From: CAZIXN01 sp039180415
GTDB taxonomy: Bacteria; Planctomycetota; Phycisphaerae; Phycisphaerales; Phycisphaeraceae
Assembly (NCBI GenBank): GCA_039180415.1
Contig: JBCDDH010000034.1
Location: 1 to 36,161, forward strand
DNA length: 36,161 nt
Direction: 5' to 3'
The position numbers and the translations under genes were made by a program. The stretch's first letter is position 1. The number at the start of each line of letters is the position of its first letter. The notes below the pieces were generated by a model. That model saw nothing but the letters and a program-made list of their open reading frames with translations. It had not been told where the DNA came from and did not search any database. This document shows, piece after piece, positions 7,890-16,143 of this stretch.

Positions 7890-9139
7890 AGATCGCGCAG
7901 GTGAGTTTTGCGGAGACGGCGGGTGGAGCCGAGCGCGTCGCGACGGACCTGCACGACGGTTTCCTGCAAGCCGGACACGACGCGGTGTTGTTGACGCCCC
8001 GGCCGGACGCGGCGTCGCGGCGTGCGGGCGTGATCCCGATCGACTTGGAATCGGGACGGGGGATCGTCGAGCGGACGCTCAGGCGTATCGACCGTCGGCT
8101 TGCCCGGCCGCTATCCGCGTCGCGCCGACGCCGCGGGTTCGACGATCCGCACCACCCCTGGACGGCCCGGCTGCTGGACGCGCTGCCCTGGTCCGCCGAG
8201 GCGACGGACATCCTGCACCTGCACAACCTGCACGGCGGCTGGTTCGACCTGCGGCAACTCGGCCCGCTGGCCCGACGCGTGCCCACCGTGCTCACGCTGC
8301 ACGACGCGTGGCTGCCGCTGGGCGGGCCGCACTGGCCGATGCACGTAGACGGCTGGGATGCGGACGCGTTGGCGGCGAACCACGCGCTGCGTGAAACGGC
8401 TTTCGCCGACACACCGCTGACCGTCGTGGCGCCGTCGCGTTGGATGAAAGGCGTGTGGGACCGCTCGCCGTGGAGCCTGCGTTGTGGCGAGGCGGTGGTA
8501 ATCCCCAACGGTATCGATTTGGGACGGTTTCGTGTCGACGACGATCGCAACGCGGGCGATTTGGATCTCGTCCGGGGGTGCGGCGTGGTCGTGCTGAGCG
8601 TGGGGCTGAGCGGGCGGGGTTGGCCGCGGCACACCGAGCCGGAACGGGTGTTCGATGTCGTCAAGCTGTTGTCGGATGGGCCTGAGCCCGCGTGTGTCCT
8701 GAACGTCGGCGTGCCGATCGAAATCCCCGGCAACGGCATGGAGCTCGGCGCTTGCCGGTTGGTTCAACCCGGACGCGTCGCGGACCGAAGCCGGCTCGCC
8801 GAGATGTACCGCGTGGCCGACTTCCTGTTCCACGCCGTGAAAGAAGACAATTGCCCGCTGACCGTGCTCGAAGCCCTGGCCTGCGGGACGCCGGTCGTTG
8901 CTCCGCGGGTGGGCGGGATCCCCGAGTTGGTGCGGGACCGCGAACACGGCCGGGTCTATGCGCCCGACGACGACGCGGAACGGGTGATGGCTTTGCGAGC
9001 GGCGCTCGAAGACCGCGCCGCGGCTCAAGCGTGGGGCCGCAACGCGGCCGAACACGCCCGCCGACACTTCGACCGCCGGCGTATGGCCGAGGACTACCTC
9101 GCGCTGTACGCCGAACTCATCGGAGCCCGCGCCCGCTGA
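7886..9139 (+). CDS. GT4-family glycosyltransferase (HLHNLHG subgroup)
   Basis: A 417-residue glycosyltransferase starting MKIAQVSFAETAGGAERVA, with the HLHNLHGGWFDL segment (111-122) and LTLHDAWLPLGG (136-147) typical of a GT4 subgroup in exopolysaccharide and O-antigen loci. IPNGIDLGRF (206-215) marks the interdomain hinge. In place of a clean E-x7-E it has KEDNCPLTVLEALACGTPVV (319-338), the form usual in this subgroup. The ATG at 7886 overlaps the TGA of the preceding gene, so the two are probably made in equal amounts. The insert GLSGRGWPRHTEPERVF replaces the usual lysine-containing donor loop and is slightly unusual. Donor and acceptor unknown. Confidence 0.87.
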   Translation: MKIAQVSFAETAGGAERVATDLHDGFLQAGHDAVLLTPRPDAASRRAGVIPIDLESGRGIVERTLRRIDRRLARPLSASRRRRGFDDPHHPWTARLLDALPWSAEATDILHLHNLHGGWFDLRQLGPLARRVPTVLTLHDAWLPLGGPHWPMHVDGWDADALAANHALRETAFADTPLTVVAPSRWMKGVWDRSPWSLRCGEAVVIPNGIDLGRFRVDDDRNAGDLDLVRGCGVVVLSVGLSGRGWPRHTEPERVFDVVKLLSDGPEPACVLNVGVPIEIPGNGMELGACRLVQPGRVADRSRLAEMYRVADFLFHAVKEDNCPLTVLEALACGTPVVAPRVGGIPELVRDREHGRVYAPDDDAERVMALRAALEDRAAAQAWGRNAAEHARRHFDRRRMAEDYLALYAELIGARAR

Positions 9140-9158
9140 GGGCGGGCCCGCGTACGCG

Positions 9159-10028
9159 TCACCACCGCCCGTCGAGCATCCGTCGGATCGCGTATGCCAC
9201 GCCGGCTTCGGTGTGCGGCAAGGTCACCCGGTCCGAAGCGATTTTCACCGCGTCGATCGCGTTGCCCATCGCCACGCCCAGGCCCGCCGCTTCGATCGCG
9301 GGCAGGTCGTTGACCTGGTCGCCGATCATCGCGATGTGCGCGTCGTCGATGCCGCGTCGGTCCGCCACCGCGCGGAGGCCCCGCCACTTGCTGCAGCCCG
9401 CCGGAAACACCTCGAGGATCTGTACCGGCTCCTGCTCACCGACCCGCTCGACGCCCTCGAAGCTGTGCGTCTCGATCCGGTTGCCGAACCGCTCGGCCAT
9501 CTCCGCCACGAAGTGGCTCATGTCCGGCAGCGTCGAAACCACCGCCACCCGCACGCAGTGGTCGCGGTCTTCGTCACGCATCGCCCGACGCTCCACCACC
9601 CGTGCGCCGCTGTGTTCGAACCACCATCGCGTGTTCGGCGTCATCGCCCCCTGGCCCGTGACCAGGTAATCGTGGTCGACCCGATCCGGCACGCGGAAGA
9701 CGAGCACCGCCTCGGGCAATCCTTCCAACGCCTCGACGATCTCTCGCAGCAAGCCCGGTTCGAAGCTCGCGTGATCCCGCACCCGGCCGCTGGCCAACTC
9801 CGTCACCAGCGCCCCGGTCACGAACACGCCCTCGTCCAGACCCTTGCTCAGCCCGTCCAGCTGACGCAGCGCGTGCCGGCTCTCGTGCCAGGCCCGCCCC
9901 GTACACGGCACGACCACCACGCCCGCGTCCAGCGCGTCGTGGATCGCGTCGCGGTCGGCGTCCAGGATCGTCTGGTCTCGCTGGAGCAGCGTCCCGTCCA
10001 GGTCGATGCCCAGCAGGTGATAGTTCAT
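9159..10028 (-). CDS. HAD-superfamily hydrolase, Cof type (IIB)
   Basis: A 289-residue cytoplasmic phosphatase of the HAD superfamily with a IIB cap, the group that includes Cof, YbiV and sugar or flavin-phosphate phosphatases. Motif I is GIDLDGTLL with D9 as nucleophile and D11 as acid/base. Motif II is VPCTGR, a late lysine is in CSKWRGL, and motif IV is MIGDQVNDLPAIEAAG. A start at 10073 (ATG) would add 15 residues and leave only 11 bases to the stop of the delta-prime gene. I prefer 10028 because the domain begins immediately there; neither start has a good ribosome-binding site. It is probably in one transcript with the upstream delta-prime gene. The substrate cannot be named. Confidence 0.87.
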   Translation of the reverse strand: MNYHLLGIDLDGTLLQRDQTILDADRDAIHDALDAGVVVVPCTGRAWHESRHALRQLDGLSKGLDEGVFVTGALVTELASGRVRDHASFEPGLLREIVEALEGLPEAVLVFRVPDRVDHDYLVTGQGAMTPNTRWWFEHSGARVVERRAMRDEDRDHCVRVAVVSTLPDMSHFVAEMAERFGNRIETHSFEGVERVGEQEPVQILEVFPAGCSKWRGLRAVADRRGIDDAHIAMIGDQVNDLPAIEAAGLGVAMGNAIDAVKIASDRVTLPHTEAGVAYAIRRMLDGRW

Positions 10029-10084
10029 GCCGGTGGGCGTTCGGGGTTCGGTCGTGGACGACGGGGAAATCATGAGCCGCGAGT

Positions 10085-11236
10085 CTACGCCGGGCTCGGT
10101 GCCGGCTGTGCGAACGCCGCGTGAAGATCGGCCGACAACCCCGCGCACGCCAGCTTCAGGTTCACGTTGCTGCCCAGCCGCCGCCGGAAACTCGCCGCCG
10201 CGTCGATCACCGACAGCCACGGCCCTAATGCCGCGTCCCCCGCCAGCGCGTCGCCCGCCGGTACGCCGCCCGCCGCTTGCCGCAGCGCGTGCCGCGCCTC
10301 GGCCGTGACCAACTGGGCCAACAGGTCCGCCGCCAGCTTGTTCGCCGCCTCCTTGCTCGCGTTGGCGTGGGCCTTCACCCAGCCTTCCGCGAACGCCTCG
10401 ATCTTTTGCGCCGACTCGTCGCCGAAGCCGGGCATCGCCCGGCCTTTCGCCAACCCGTGCACCATCGGTACCAGCGCGTCCGCCCAATCCGTCAGCCCGT
10501 GTTCCAGCGCTAACGCCGCCCGACCCAACGACCCGTCTGCGAACCGAGCGACCCACGCCGCGCCGTTGGCGTCCAACGCGGGCGCCTCCCGCTTGACGAA
10601 CCGCGCGACCTCCTCCGGCGGCAGCGGCACGAACGCGATCCGCTGGCACCGGCTCCGGATCGTCGGCAACAACCGCTCTTCGCTGGAAGTCACCAGCACG
10701 ATCGTCGTCCCGGCCGGCGGCTCCTCCAGCGTCTTGAGCAGCGCGTTCTGCCCCTCGCCGCGGATCAGCTCCGCCTCATCCACGACGAACACCTTGCCGT
10801 GCCCCAGCTGCGCCGACCGAAACGCGGGCCCGATCAAGTGTTCCTTGAGCACGTCCACCGGGATGTTCGTCAGCTTCCGCGCCCGCACGTTCGCGTCGTC
10901 GCTGTACCGCGACAGCTCTTTGGTCACCACGTGCAAATCCGGGTGCCCACCGCTAGAAGGGTCGTCCCCGGGGAGCCCGCCCTCGTCGTCGGTGGGCGGC
11001 TCCTTGAATAGCCTGCAAGACGCGCAGTGCCCGCACGCCAGCGTCTCGCCGGTCAGCGTCGTCTCCGGCCGGTGGCACAGCACCCGCCGCGCCAATGACA
11101 CCGCCGTCGTGAACTTACCCACGCCCGCCGGCCCGTGAAAGATCAGCCCGTGGTGCAGCCGCTCCGACGCGAGCATCGCCCGAAGCTGCCCGATCGCCAC
11201 GCGCTGCCCCAGGATGTCGTCCAGCGAAACCGCCAT
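10085..11236 (-). CDS. holB: DNA polymerase III delta-prime subunit (clamp-loader)
   Basis: A AAA+ clamp-loader subunit of 383 residues. It begins LDDILGQRVAIGQL, the usual delta-prime/DnaX N terminus. The P-loop GPAGVGKFT (35-43) has Phe after the Lys where ATP-binding forms have Ser/Thr, so ATP binding may be weak, as known for delta-prime. The zinc module CGHCASC is followed by a long acidic insert (about 95-120). Walker B is VFVVDEAE, and the arginine-finger region is TIRSRCQRI (SRC motif). An ATG nine bases further upstream (11245) is also possible. The gene is divergent from the exported OB-fold-like gene with about 60 bases between starts, and precedes the HAD phosphatase by a short gap. 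DnaX versus HolB: length and the lack of a long C-terminal tail favour HolB. Confidence 0.88.
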   Translation of the reverse strand: MAVSLDDILGQRVAIGQLRAMLASERLHHGLIFHGPAGVGKFTTAVSLARRVLCHRPETTLTGETLACGHCASCRLFKEPPTDDEGGLPGDDPSSGGHPDLHVVTKELSRYSDDANVRARKLTNIPVDVLKEHLIGPAFRSAQLGHGKVFVVDEAELIRGEGQNALLKTLEEPPAGTTIVLVTSSEERLLPTIRSRCQRIAFVPLPPEEVARFVKREAPALDANGAAWVARFADGSLGRAALALEHGLTDWADALVPMVHGLAKGRAMPGFGDESAQKIEAFAEGWVKAHANASKEAANKLAADLLAQLVTAEARHALRQAAGGVPAGDALAGDAALGPWLSVIDAAASFRRRLGSNVNLKLACAGLSADLHAAFAQPAPSPA

Positions 11237-11305
11237 GGACGCCATGCTAACCCGACCCAGCCCATGGCCGGCGACCCCGGGCCGCCCCGTACTAAACTCT
11301 GACTC

Positions 11306-11839
11306 ATGCGATTCCCCTCTACGACCTTCATCATCTCGGCGGCTACTACGGCGTGGGCCTTCGCCCTCCCCGCCGCCGCCAATCCCAACCCCAACGACTT
11401 GGCCTACCGCTACGAGAAACTCACCGAGCACGCCGGCCGCAGCCCGCTGCCGCAGCCGCGCGAGGTGTTTGCCAGCGCGTTGCCCTTCGAGCGCACGACC
11501 GAACTCACACCCGACGTCCCCGACTCCGGCGTGGTCGCCTGGCAGGACGCGGCGAAATACCTGGGCGGCGATCCCATCACCGTCGAAGGCCGCATCGTCG
11601 ACACCTTCCAGACCAACGGCCCAGTGGTCCGCCTCCAATTTGCCCGCTTCCGCGACGACCCCGACGCCTTCTACGTCGCCCTCTTCGACGAAGCCTGGAA
11701 GGGCACCACCATCCGCGACGCCGCCCGCCACTTCGCCGGCAAAATCCTCCGCGTCACCGGCCCGGTCACCGAATTCCGCGGCAACCCCAACATCGAGGTC
11801 CGCGACCTCGACCACATCGAAATCATCGGTCGCCGCTGA
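11306..11839 (+). CDS. Exported protein with an OB-fold-like domain
   Basis: A 177-residue protein with a Sec signal peptide: a short N-terminal charge, a hydrophobic stretch (about 7-21) and a likely cut after LPAAA near residue 25. The mature part holds PITVEGRIVDTFQTNGPVVRL, a beta stretch FYVALFDEAWKG and LRVTGPVTEFRGNPNIEV, a pattern of five beta strands like the nucleic-acid-binding OB-folds found in small exported bacterial proteins. No catalytic motif or lipobox is seen, so it is probably periplasmic. The start is supported by the signal peptide. Exact role unknown; such domains may bind polyanions or act as structural modules. Confidence 0.62.
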   Translation: MRFPSTTFIISAATTAWAFALPAAANPNPNDLAYRYEKLTEHAGRSPLPQPREVFASALPFERTTELTPDVPDSGVVAWQDAAKYLGGDPITVEGRIVDTFQTNGPVVRLQFARFRDDPDAFYVALFDEAWKGTTIRDAARHFAGKILRVTGPVTEFRGNPNIEVRDLDHIEIIGRR

Positions 11840-11921
11840 TCTCTCTTTCTCTTCCCGTCTCACCGCGCTCACGCCAAGCCCGAGCCCACGGCGAAGGCTT
11901 CGGCTTTTCGAAGGACCGCCA

Positions 11922-12755
11922 ATGCCGCCCCGCGACCCGCAGAACGCCGTCGTCGTCGACCGCGTCGACCACCACGAAGGCCTCGCGACTTTCCGCATCG
12001 CTTACCGCGACGGCCGACCTCCCGAATTCAAGCCCGGCCAATACGCCACGCTCGGCCTCCCCGGCCCCGAAACCTCCGACGGCAAACCGCCCAAGCTCGT
12101 CCGACGCATGTACTCCGTCGCGTCGCCCGCCCCCGGCGACCACGTCGAGCGCCAGCACGTCTCGTTCTACATCGTCGAAGTCGACGAAGGCGCCCTCACC
12201 CCCAGCCTCTTCGACTTAAAGCCCGGCGACACCCTCTTCATGGCCGACCGCTTCGGCGGCCACTTCACCCTCGACCCGATCCCCGTCGACCACCGCGTCG
12301 TCTGCGTCGGCACCGGCACCGGCCTCGCTCCGTTCCGCTCCATGTACCTGACGCACAAGGACGACCGGCCTCGGCCGTGGAGCAAATTCGTCATCCTCGA
12401 CGGCTGCCGCACCGCCGCTGATCTCGCCTACCACGACGAGCTCCAACGGCTCGCCCTCGACGACCCCGATTTCACCTACCTGCCCACCGTCACCCGCGAG
12501 CCCGAAGACTCCGATTTCTTTCAGGGCAATGGCTTCCGGGGGCGCGGCCGCGTCACGGACCTGCTCCGGCCCGACGTGTTCCCGGGCCTCGCGGGCTTCG
12601 CGCTCGACCCCGCCGACACGTCTGTCCTGCTCTGCGGCAACCCCGCGATGATCGATCAGGTCGAAGCCGAACTCACCGCCACCGACGGCCCCGCCTTCTC
12701 CACGCACACCCGAAAGAACTCGCAAGGCACCCTGCACTTCGAGCGGTATTGGTAA
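11922..12755 (+). CDS. fpr: Ferredoxin/flavodoxin-NADP+ reductase
   Basis: A 277-residue FAD enzyme that passes electrons between NADPH and ferredoxin or flavodoxin in the cytoplasm. The FAD-binding motif is RRMYSVASP (R62, Y64, S65). The phosphate loop is GALTPSLFDLKPGD, and the NADP-binding loop is CVGTGTGLAPFRSM (128-141). LLCGNPAMIDQVE and the C-terminal THTRKNSQGTLHFERYW are typical of the bacterial (subclass I/II) FNRs; the terminal aromatic pair YW stacks on or near FAD in this family. AAGGA about nine bases before the ATG at 11922 supports this start. The frame is open further upstream but overlaps the previous gene. A role as benzoate-type oxygenase reductase is unlikely because there is no 2Fe-2S domain. 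Confidence 0.88.
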   Translation: MPPRDPQNAVVVDRVDHHEGLATFRIAYRDGRPPEFKPGQYATLGLPGPETSDGKPPKLVRRMYSVASPAPGDHVERQHVSFYIVEVDEGALTPSLFDLKPGDTLFMADRFGGHFTLDPIPVDHRVVCVGTGTGLAPFRSMYLTHKDDRPRPWSKFVILDGCRTAADLAYHDELQRLALDDPDFTYLPTVTREPEDSDFFQGNGFRGRGRVTDLLRPDVFPGLAGFALDPADTSVLLCGNPAMIDQVEAELTATDGPAFSTHTRKNSQGTLHFERYW

Positions 12756-12827
12756 ATCCTAAGGTGAGCCAATCGATCATTTGAATTAGGGTTAGGCGCT
12801 TGACTTTTCCGATTTCTGGGTATCTCA

Positions 12828-13976
12828 ATGAAAAACATGACCCTCCGGTTGGTGTTCCTGTTTAGCGTTTGCTTTGCGGTGATCGTCTTGGGGGGCTGTC
12901 CCGTTTCCCGCAGTTCGCCACAGGATGCGTCCCCTACGCGACCGATGCCGCCGGACCCGGGCGTCGTGGCGTCTACGGATGGTGGTGTAGAAGAGGATGT
13001 GCGGCACCGCGTGGTTCGGGTTCGGTTCGCGACCGACCGGGATTACGATCCCAATGCACGGTCAAATCAAGCATTCGGAGCCAATCGCAGCGATCTGCGA
13101 TACGGCATCTGCGAAGTCAGCATCCCCGCCGATCACCGCATGGGTGAGTTGGAGTCCCCGGGTTGGATGGAGCTATACCGCGAGAATCCAGACAAGCACG
13201 TTGTGTTAATGCGTATCGATACTCAATCGGCGTTGGAGTTCTTCGAAGTGTTTCATCGAGACGCCATCGACGACGACGCTGCTTTGCTTTTTGTGCACGG
13301 GTACAACGTTGAGTTTAAAGACGCCGCGCGGCGGACCGGGCAGATGGCCTATGACCTCGGCTTTCTCGGGACGCCCATGTTTTTTAGCTGGCCTTCTCGT
13401 GGTGAACCGACGGCCTACGCCCGCGATGGCGATCAAGCGAAAGCTTCCAAGTCGAATCTCCGCGAAGTGGTCGAATCAGTGCTGGATCACACGCAAACCG
13501 AAAGGCTTTATGTGATCGCTCACAGCATGGGTACGCGGGCCACCACTCGTGTTGTAAGCGAACTGATTCGTGAGCGTCCGGAGTTACGGGGACGGATCCG
13601 AGAATTGGTGCTTGCCGCTCCGGACATCGATGCCGACGTATTCAGAAACGAAATCGCGCCGGCCTTAATTTCGTCGGGTGCGCCGGTGACGCTTTACGCG
13701 TCCTCGGGAGATCGGACCCTCGAGCTTTCACGCCGGTACCACGGGGCCCCACGTGCGGGGTACGCCGGCGATGATATGGTGATCGTTCCTGGCATCGAGA
13801 CGATCGACGCCACAGGGGTCGCTACCAGCTTTTGGGGCCACAGCTACTACGCCGAGCGACGCTCGATCCTGTCGGATTTGTTCAGCATGTTTCGACACGG
13901 AGTACGGGCTTCGGATCGGTTTGGCTTAGAAACGATCCGAGAGCCACGCGGCACTTACTGGCGGTTCCGGCCTTGA
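12828..13976 (+). CDS. Lipoprotein alpha/beta hydrolase (DUF900-like)
   Basis: A 382-residue lipoprotein. The signal peptide ends in the lipobox VLGGC with Cys24 as the lipidated residue, followed by a Pro/Ser-rich spacer to about residue 55. The alpha/beta-hydrolase part has LFVHGYNVEF (oxyanion strand, 154-163), FFSWPSRG, the nucleophile elbow VIAHSMGTRAT (Ser233), LAAPDIDADVF (Asp266 or Asp268) and FWGHSYY (His338), matching the DUF900 family of esterase/lipase-like proteins. Codon use is plainly less GC-biased than in the neighbours, with many third-position A and T, which suggests later arrival. It ends one base before the stop of the convergent ABC permease gene. Substrate unknown. Confidence 0.82.
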   Translation: MKNMTLRLVFLFSVCFAVIVLGGCPVSRSSPQDASPTRPMPPDPGVVASTDGGVEEDVRHRVVRVRFATDRDYDPNARSNQAFGANRSDLRYGICEVSIPADHRMGELESPGWMELYRENPDKHVVLMRIDTQSALEFFEVFHRDAIDDDAALLFVHGYNVEFKDAARRTGQMAYDLGFLGTPMFFSWPSRGEPTAYARDGDQAKASKSNLREVVESVLDHTQTERLYVIAHSMGTRATTRVVSELIRERPELRGRIRELVLAAPDIDADVFRNEIAPALISSGAPVTLYASSGDRTLELSRRYHGAPRAGYAGDDMVIVPGIETIDATGVATSFWGHSYYAERRSILSDLFSMFRHGVRASDRFGLETIREPRGTYWRFRP

Positions 13977-13977
13977 G

Positions 13978-15231
13978 TTAGCCCTTGACCGCGCCGGCGG
14001 TGAGGCCCGCGATGAATTCCTTCTGGAGCAGGAGGAACAGCCCCAGCACCGGGGCGATGGCGACGAGGGTGCCGGCCATGATCAGGCCGTAGTCGATGCC
14101 GTAGACGCCGCGGAGTTGGCTGATCCACACGGCCAAAGGCATCTTCTCCGGGGTCGAGAGGATGATCTGCGGGCCGATGAAGTTGTTCCACGCGCCGAGG
14201 TAGGTGATCAGCATGAACGCGCCGGCCATGGGGCGGACCATGGGCAGGGCCATCTGGAAGAAGATGCGGATCTCGCCGCAGCCGTCGATGCGGGCGGCTT
14301 CCATCAATTCGTCGGGCATGGACTGGAGCATCGCCTGTCGAAACAGGTAGATGCCGAAGGCCGGGGCGATCCCCGGGAGGATCAAGCCGACGTAGCTGTC
14401 CAGCAGCCCCAGCCAGTAGATCAGCTGGAAGCCGGGCGCGATGAGCAACGCGCCGGGGATGACGAGCGCGCCCAGGACGATGTTGTCGAGCAGGTCCCGG
14501 CCTTTGAAACGGAACTTGGCCAACGCGTAGCCGCCCATCGCCGCGCCGAGCGTGGCGAGCACGGCGGAGACGGAGGCGAAGAAGAACGAATTAAGAATGG
14601 CCCGGCCGATGCCCGTGGGTTGGCGGGGGCCGTCGGGGTCTTGGGGGTTGGGGTTGCCGCGGAACAGGCGGTCGAAGTTGTCGAGGGTGAGCAGTCCCCA
14701 CGCCCGACCGAACAGGCCCTCGGGGTTGCCGCCGGTGATGGCGAAACGCAGGGGCACGGGGTCGCCGTTTTCGTCGGTGCGGGTGACGCCGTCGGGCAGC
14801 TCGACGCGGCCGAGGGATTGGTTGACTTCGGAGTCCACGGGGATCACAAAGTCGAAGTCGGTCGGCTCGCCATCGACCTCGGGGGGGGCGGCCGGCGCGC
14901 TCGGGTCGTACGAGATGCGTAGCTGCCGAGCCTGGGCCGCGCCGTTGGGGCCTTGGACGGCGACGGTCAGCTCGTAGATTTCGGAGGCACCCGGGCCTTG
15001 GGGCAGCAGGGTGATGTCGACGACGGAGAGGTCGCCGGTCGCTTCGTCGATGTCGAACAGGCCGGCCTCGGGCAGGAAGGGCGAAGTAAAGAACACGCTC
15101 TTGGGCTTGAACGCCGAGCTGGCGAGGTAGGCGAACGGGATGAGTGTGATCGCCGCGAAAACGATCAGCGGGACGTAGATCGCCAGGTTGGCGAGGATCG
15201 GGTGTCGGCGGTTGAAGGTCGGGCCGTTCAT
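13978..15231 (-). CDS. ABC sugar-transporter permease, MalG type, with extra periplasmic domain
   Basis: An inner-membrane permease of a CUT1-type sugar importer, 417 residues instead of the usual 270-300. Helix 1 is about 15-37. The MalG-like core resumes at LLTLDNFDRLFRG (about 180-192), continues with NSFFFASVSAVLATLGAAMG, and has the EAA coupling loop EAARIDGCGEIRIFFQMALP (311-330) that contacts the ATPase. Residues about 56-178 are an insert in the first periplasmic loop, with LFDIDEATGDLSV, YELTVAV, DENGDPVPLRFAITGGN and similar phrases that resemble cadherin or Ig-like repeat motifs. The ATG at 15231 is six bases after the MalF-like stop. No ATPase gene is next to it; a shared MsmK/UgpC-type ATPase elsewhere is the likely partner. 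Confidence 0.88.
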   Translation of the reverse strand: MNGPTFNRRHPILANLAIYVPLIVFAAITLIPFAYLASSAFKPKSVFFTSPFLPEAGLFDIDEATGDLSVVDITLLPQGPGASEIYELTVAVQGPNGAAQARQLRISYDPSAPAAPPEVDGEPTDFDFVIPVDSEVNQSLGRVELPDGVTRTDENGDPVPLRFAITGGNPEGLFGRAWGLLTLDNFDRLFRGNPNPQDPDGPRQPTGIGRAILNSFFFASVSAVLATLGAAMGGYALAKFRFKGRDLLDNIVLGALVIPGALLIAPGFQLIYWLGLLDSYVGLILPGIAPAFGIYLFRQAMLQSMPDELMEAARIDGCGEIRIFFQMALPMVRPMAGAFMLITYLGAWNNFIGPQIILSTPEKMPLAVWISQLRGVYGIDYGLIMAGTLVAIAPVLGLFLLLQKEFIAGLTAGAVKG

Positions 15232-15237
15232 GGTGGT

Positions 15238-16143
15238 TTAGCGTTCCTCCACCCGGCTGAGGAATTTCTGGACCATCGCGAAGAAGAACAACACGATCGC
15301 GAGGACCCACCCCACCGCGCTGGCGTAGCCCAGGTCGCCGCGTTCGAAGCCGCGGTCGAAGAGGTACATGACGACGGTCAGGCCCGCGCCGTCCTTGCCG
15401 CCGCCGATGCCCAGCAGCAGGTAGGGCAGCTCGAACAGCTGCATCGAGCCGATAAACGAGATGAGGAACACGAAGGTCGCGACCGGTCGGATCGCCGGCA
15501 GGGTGACGTGGACGAAGCGGGCCCAGGGCCCGGCCCCGTCGACGGTCGCGGCTTCGATGAGGTCCTGGCTGACGTTTTGCAACGCAGCGAGGAAGTAGAC
15601 CATGTTGTAGCCCACGTACATCCAGAATGCCGCGATGATCAGCGAGGGCATGATGAATTCGGCCAGCCAGGGGAACTCGACGTCCCACGTCGGCACGAAC
15701 GGCAGCCAGGCGGTGAAATCCCGCAGCATCACGTTGATCAGCCCGGTGTTCTTCTCGAATACCAGCGCGAACAGCACGGCGACGAACGCCAAGCCGACCA
15801 GCACCGGCGCGAAGAAGATCATGCGGAAGAACGCCCGGGCTTTGATCTCCGGGCGGTTGAGCAGGATCGCGAGGCCCAGCGAGCAGGGCAGCTGGATGAA
15901 AATCGAGCCGGCGGCGAATATGAAGGTGTTCTTCATCGCCTTCCAGAATTCTTGGTCGCTAAGGAGCCAGCCGAAATTCTTGAAGCCGACGAACGTGCTG
16001 ACCTCCGGCCCGCTGTTTTGCTGCATGGCCATGACGACCGAGTACAGCAGCGGGTAAACCGTAAACACGGCGAACAGGATCACGAACGGGCCGATGAAGA
16101 AGTACGGCGCCCACCAGGAGTATCGGCTGCGAGACGCGCTCAT
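15238..16143 (-). CDS. ABC sugar-transporter permease, MalF/UgpA type
   Basis: An inner-membrane permease of 301 residues with six predicted helices, the normal length for the CUT1 family. The start APYFFIGPFVILFAVFTVYP is the first helix; the EAA loop EAATVDGAGPWARFVHVTLP binds the ATPase. A periplasmic loop around FTAWLPFVPTWDVEFPW is aromatic-rich. The ATG at 16143 overlaps the TGA of the binding-protein gene (ATGA), so the operon order is binding protein, MalF-like, MalG-like. Sugar specificity is not visible; oligosaccharides are typical for this family. Confidence 0.9.
   Translation of the reverse strand: MSASRSRYSWWAPYFFIGPFVILFAVFTVYPLLYSVVMAMQQNSGPEVSTFVGFKNFGWLLSDQEFWKAMKNTFIFAAGSIFIQLPCSLGLAILLNRPEIKARAFFRMIFFAPVLVGLAFVAVLFALVFEKNTGLINVMLRDFTAWLPFVPTWDVEFPWLAEFIMPSLIIAAFWMYVGYNMVYFLAALQNVSQDLIEAATVDGAGPWARFVHVTLPAIRPVATFVFLISFIGSMQLFELPYLLLGIGGGKDGAGLTVVMYLFDRGFERGDLGYASAVGWVLAIVLFFFAMVQKFLSRVEER

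Noticed and set aside
9131..9158. GCCCGC/GCGGGC hairpin around the stop of the third glycosyltransferase gene
   Set aside because: Six base pairs without a T-run and partly in coding DNA; expected often at this GC content.
11290..11298. TACTAAACT as a -10 element for the exported OB-fold-like gene
   Set aside because: It stands out in a GC-rich gap but no -35 partner is visible and it is almost at the start codon.
12756..12827. TTGACT followed by TATCTC as a promoter for the lipoprotein gene
   Set aside because: The spacing is only 15 bases and the second element ends three bases before the ATG, so transcription would start inside the gene. Not strong enough to report.
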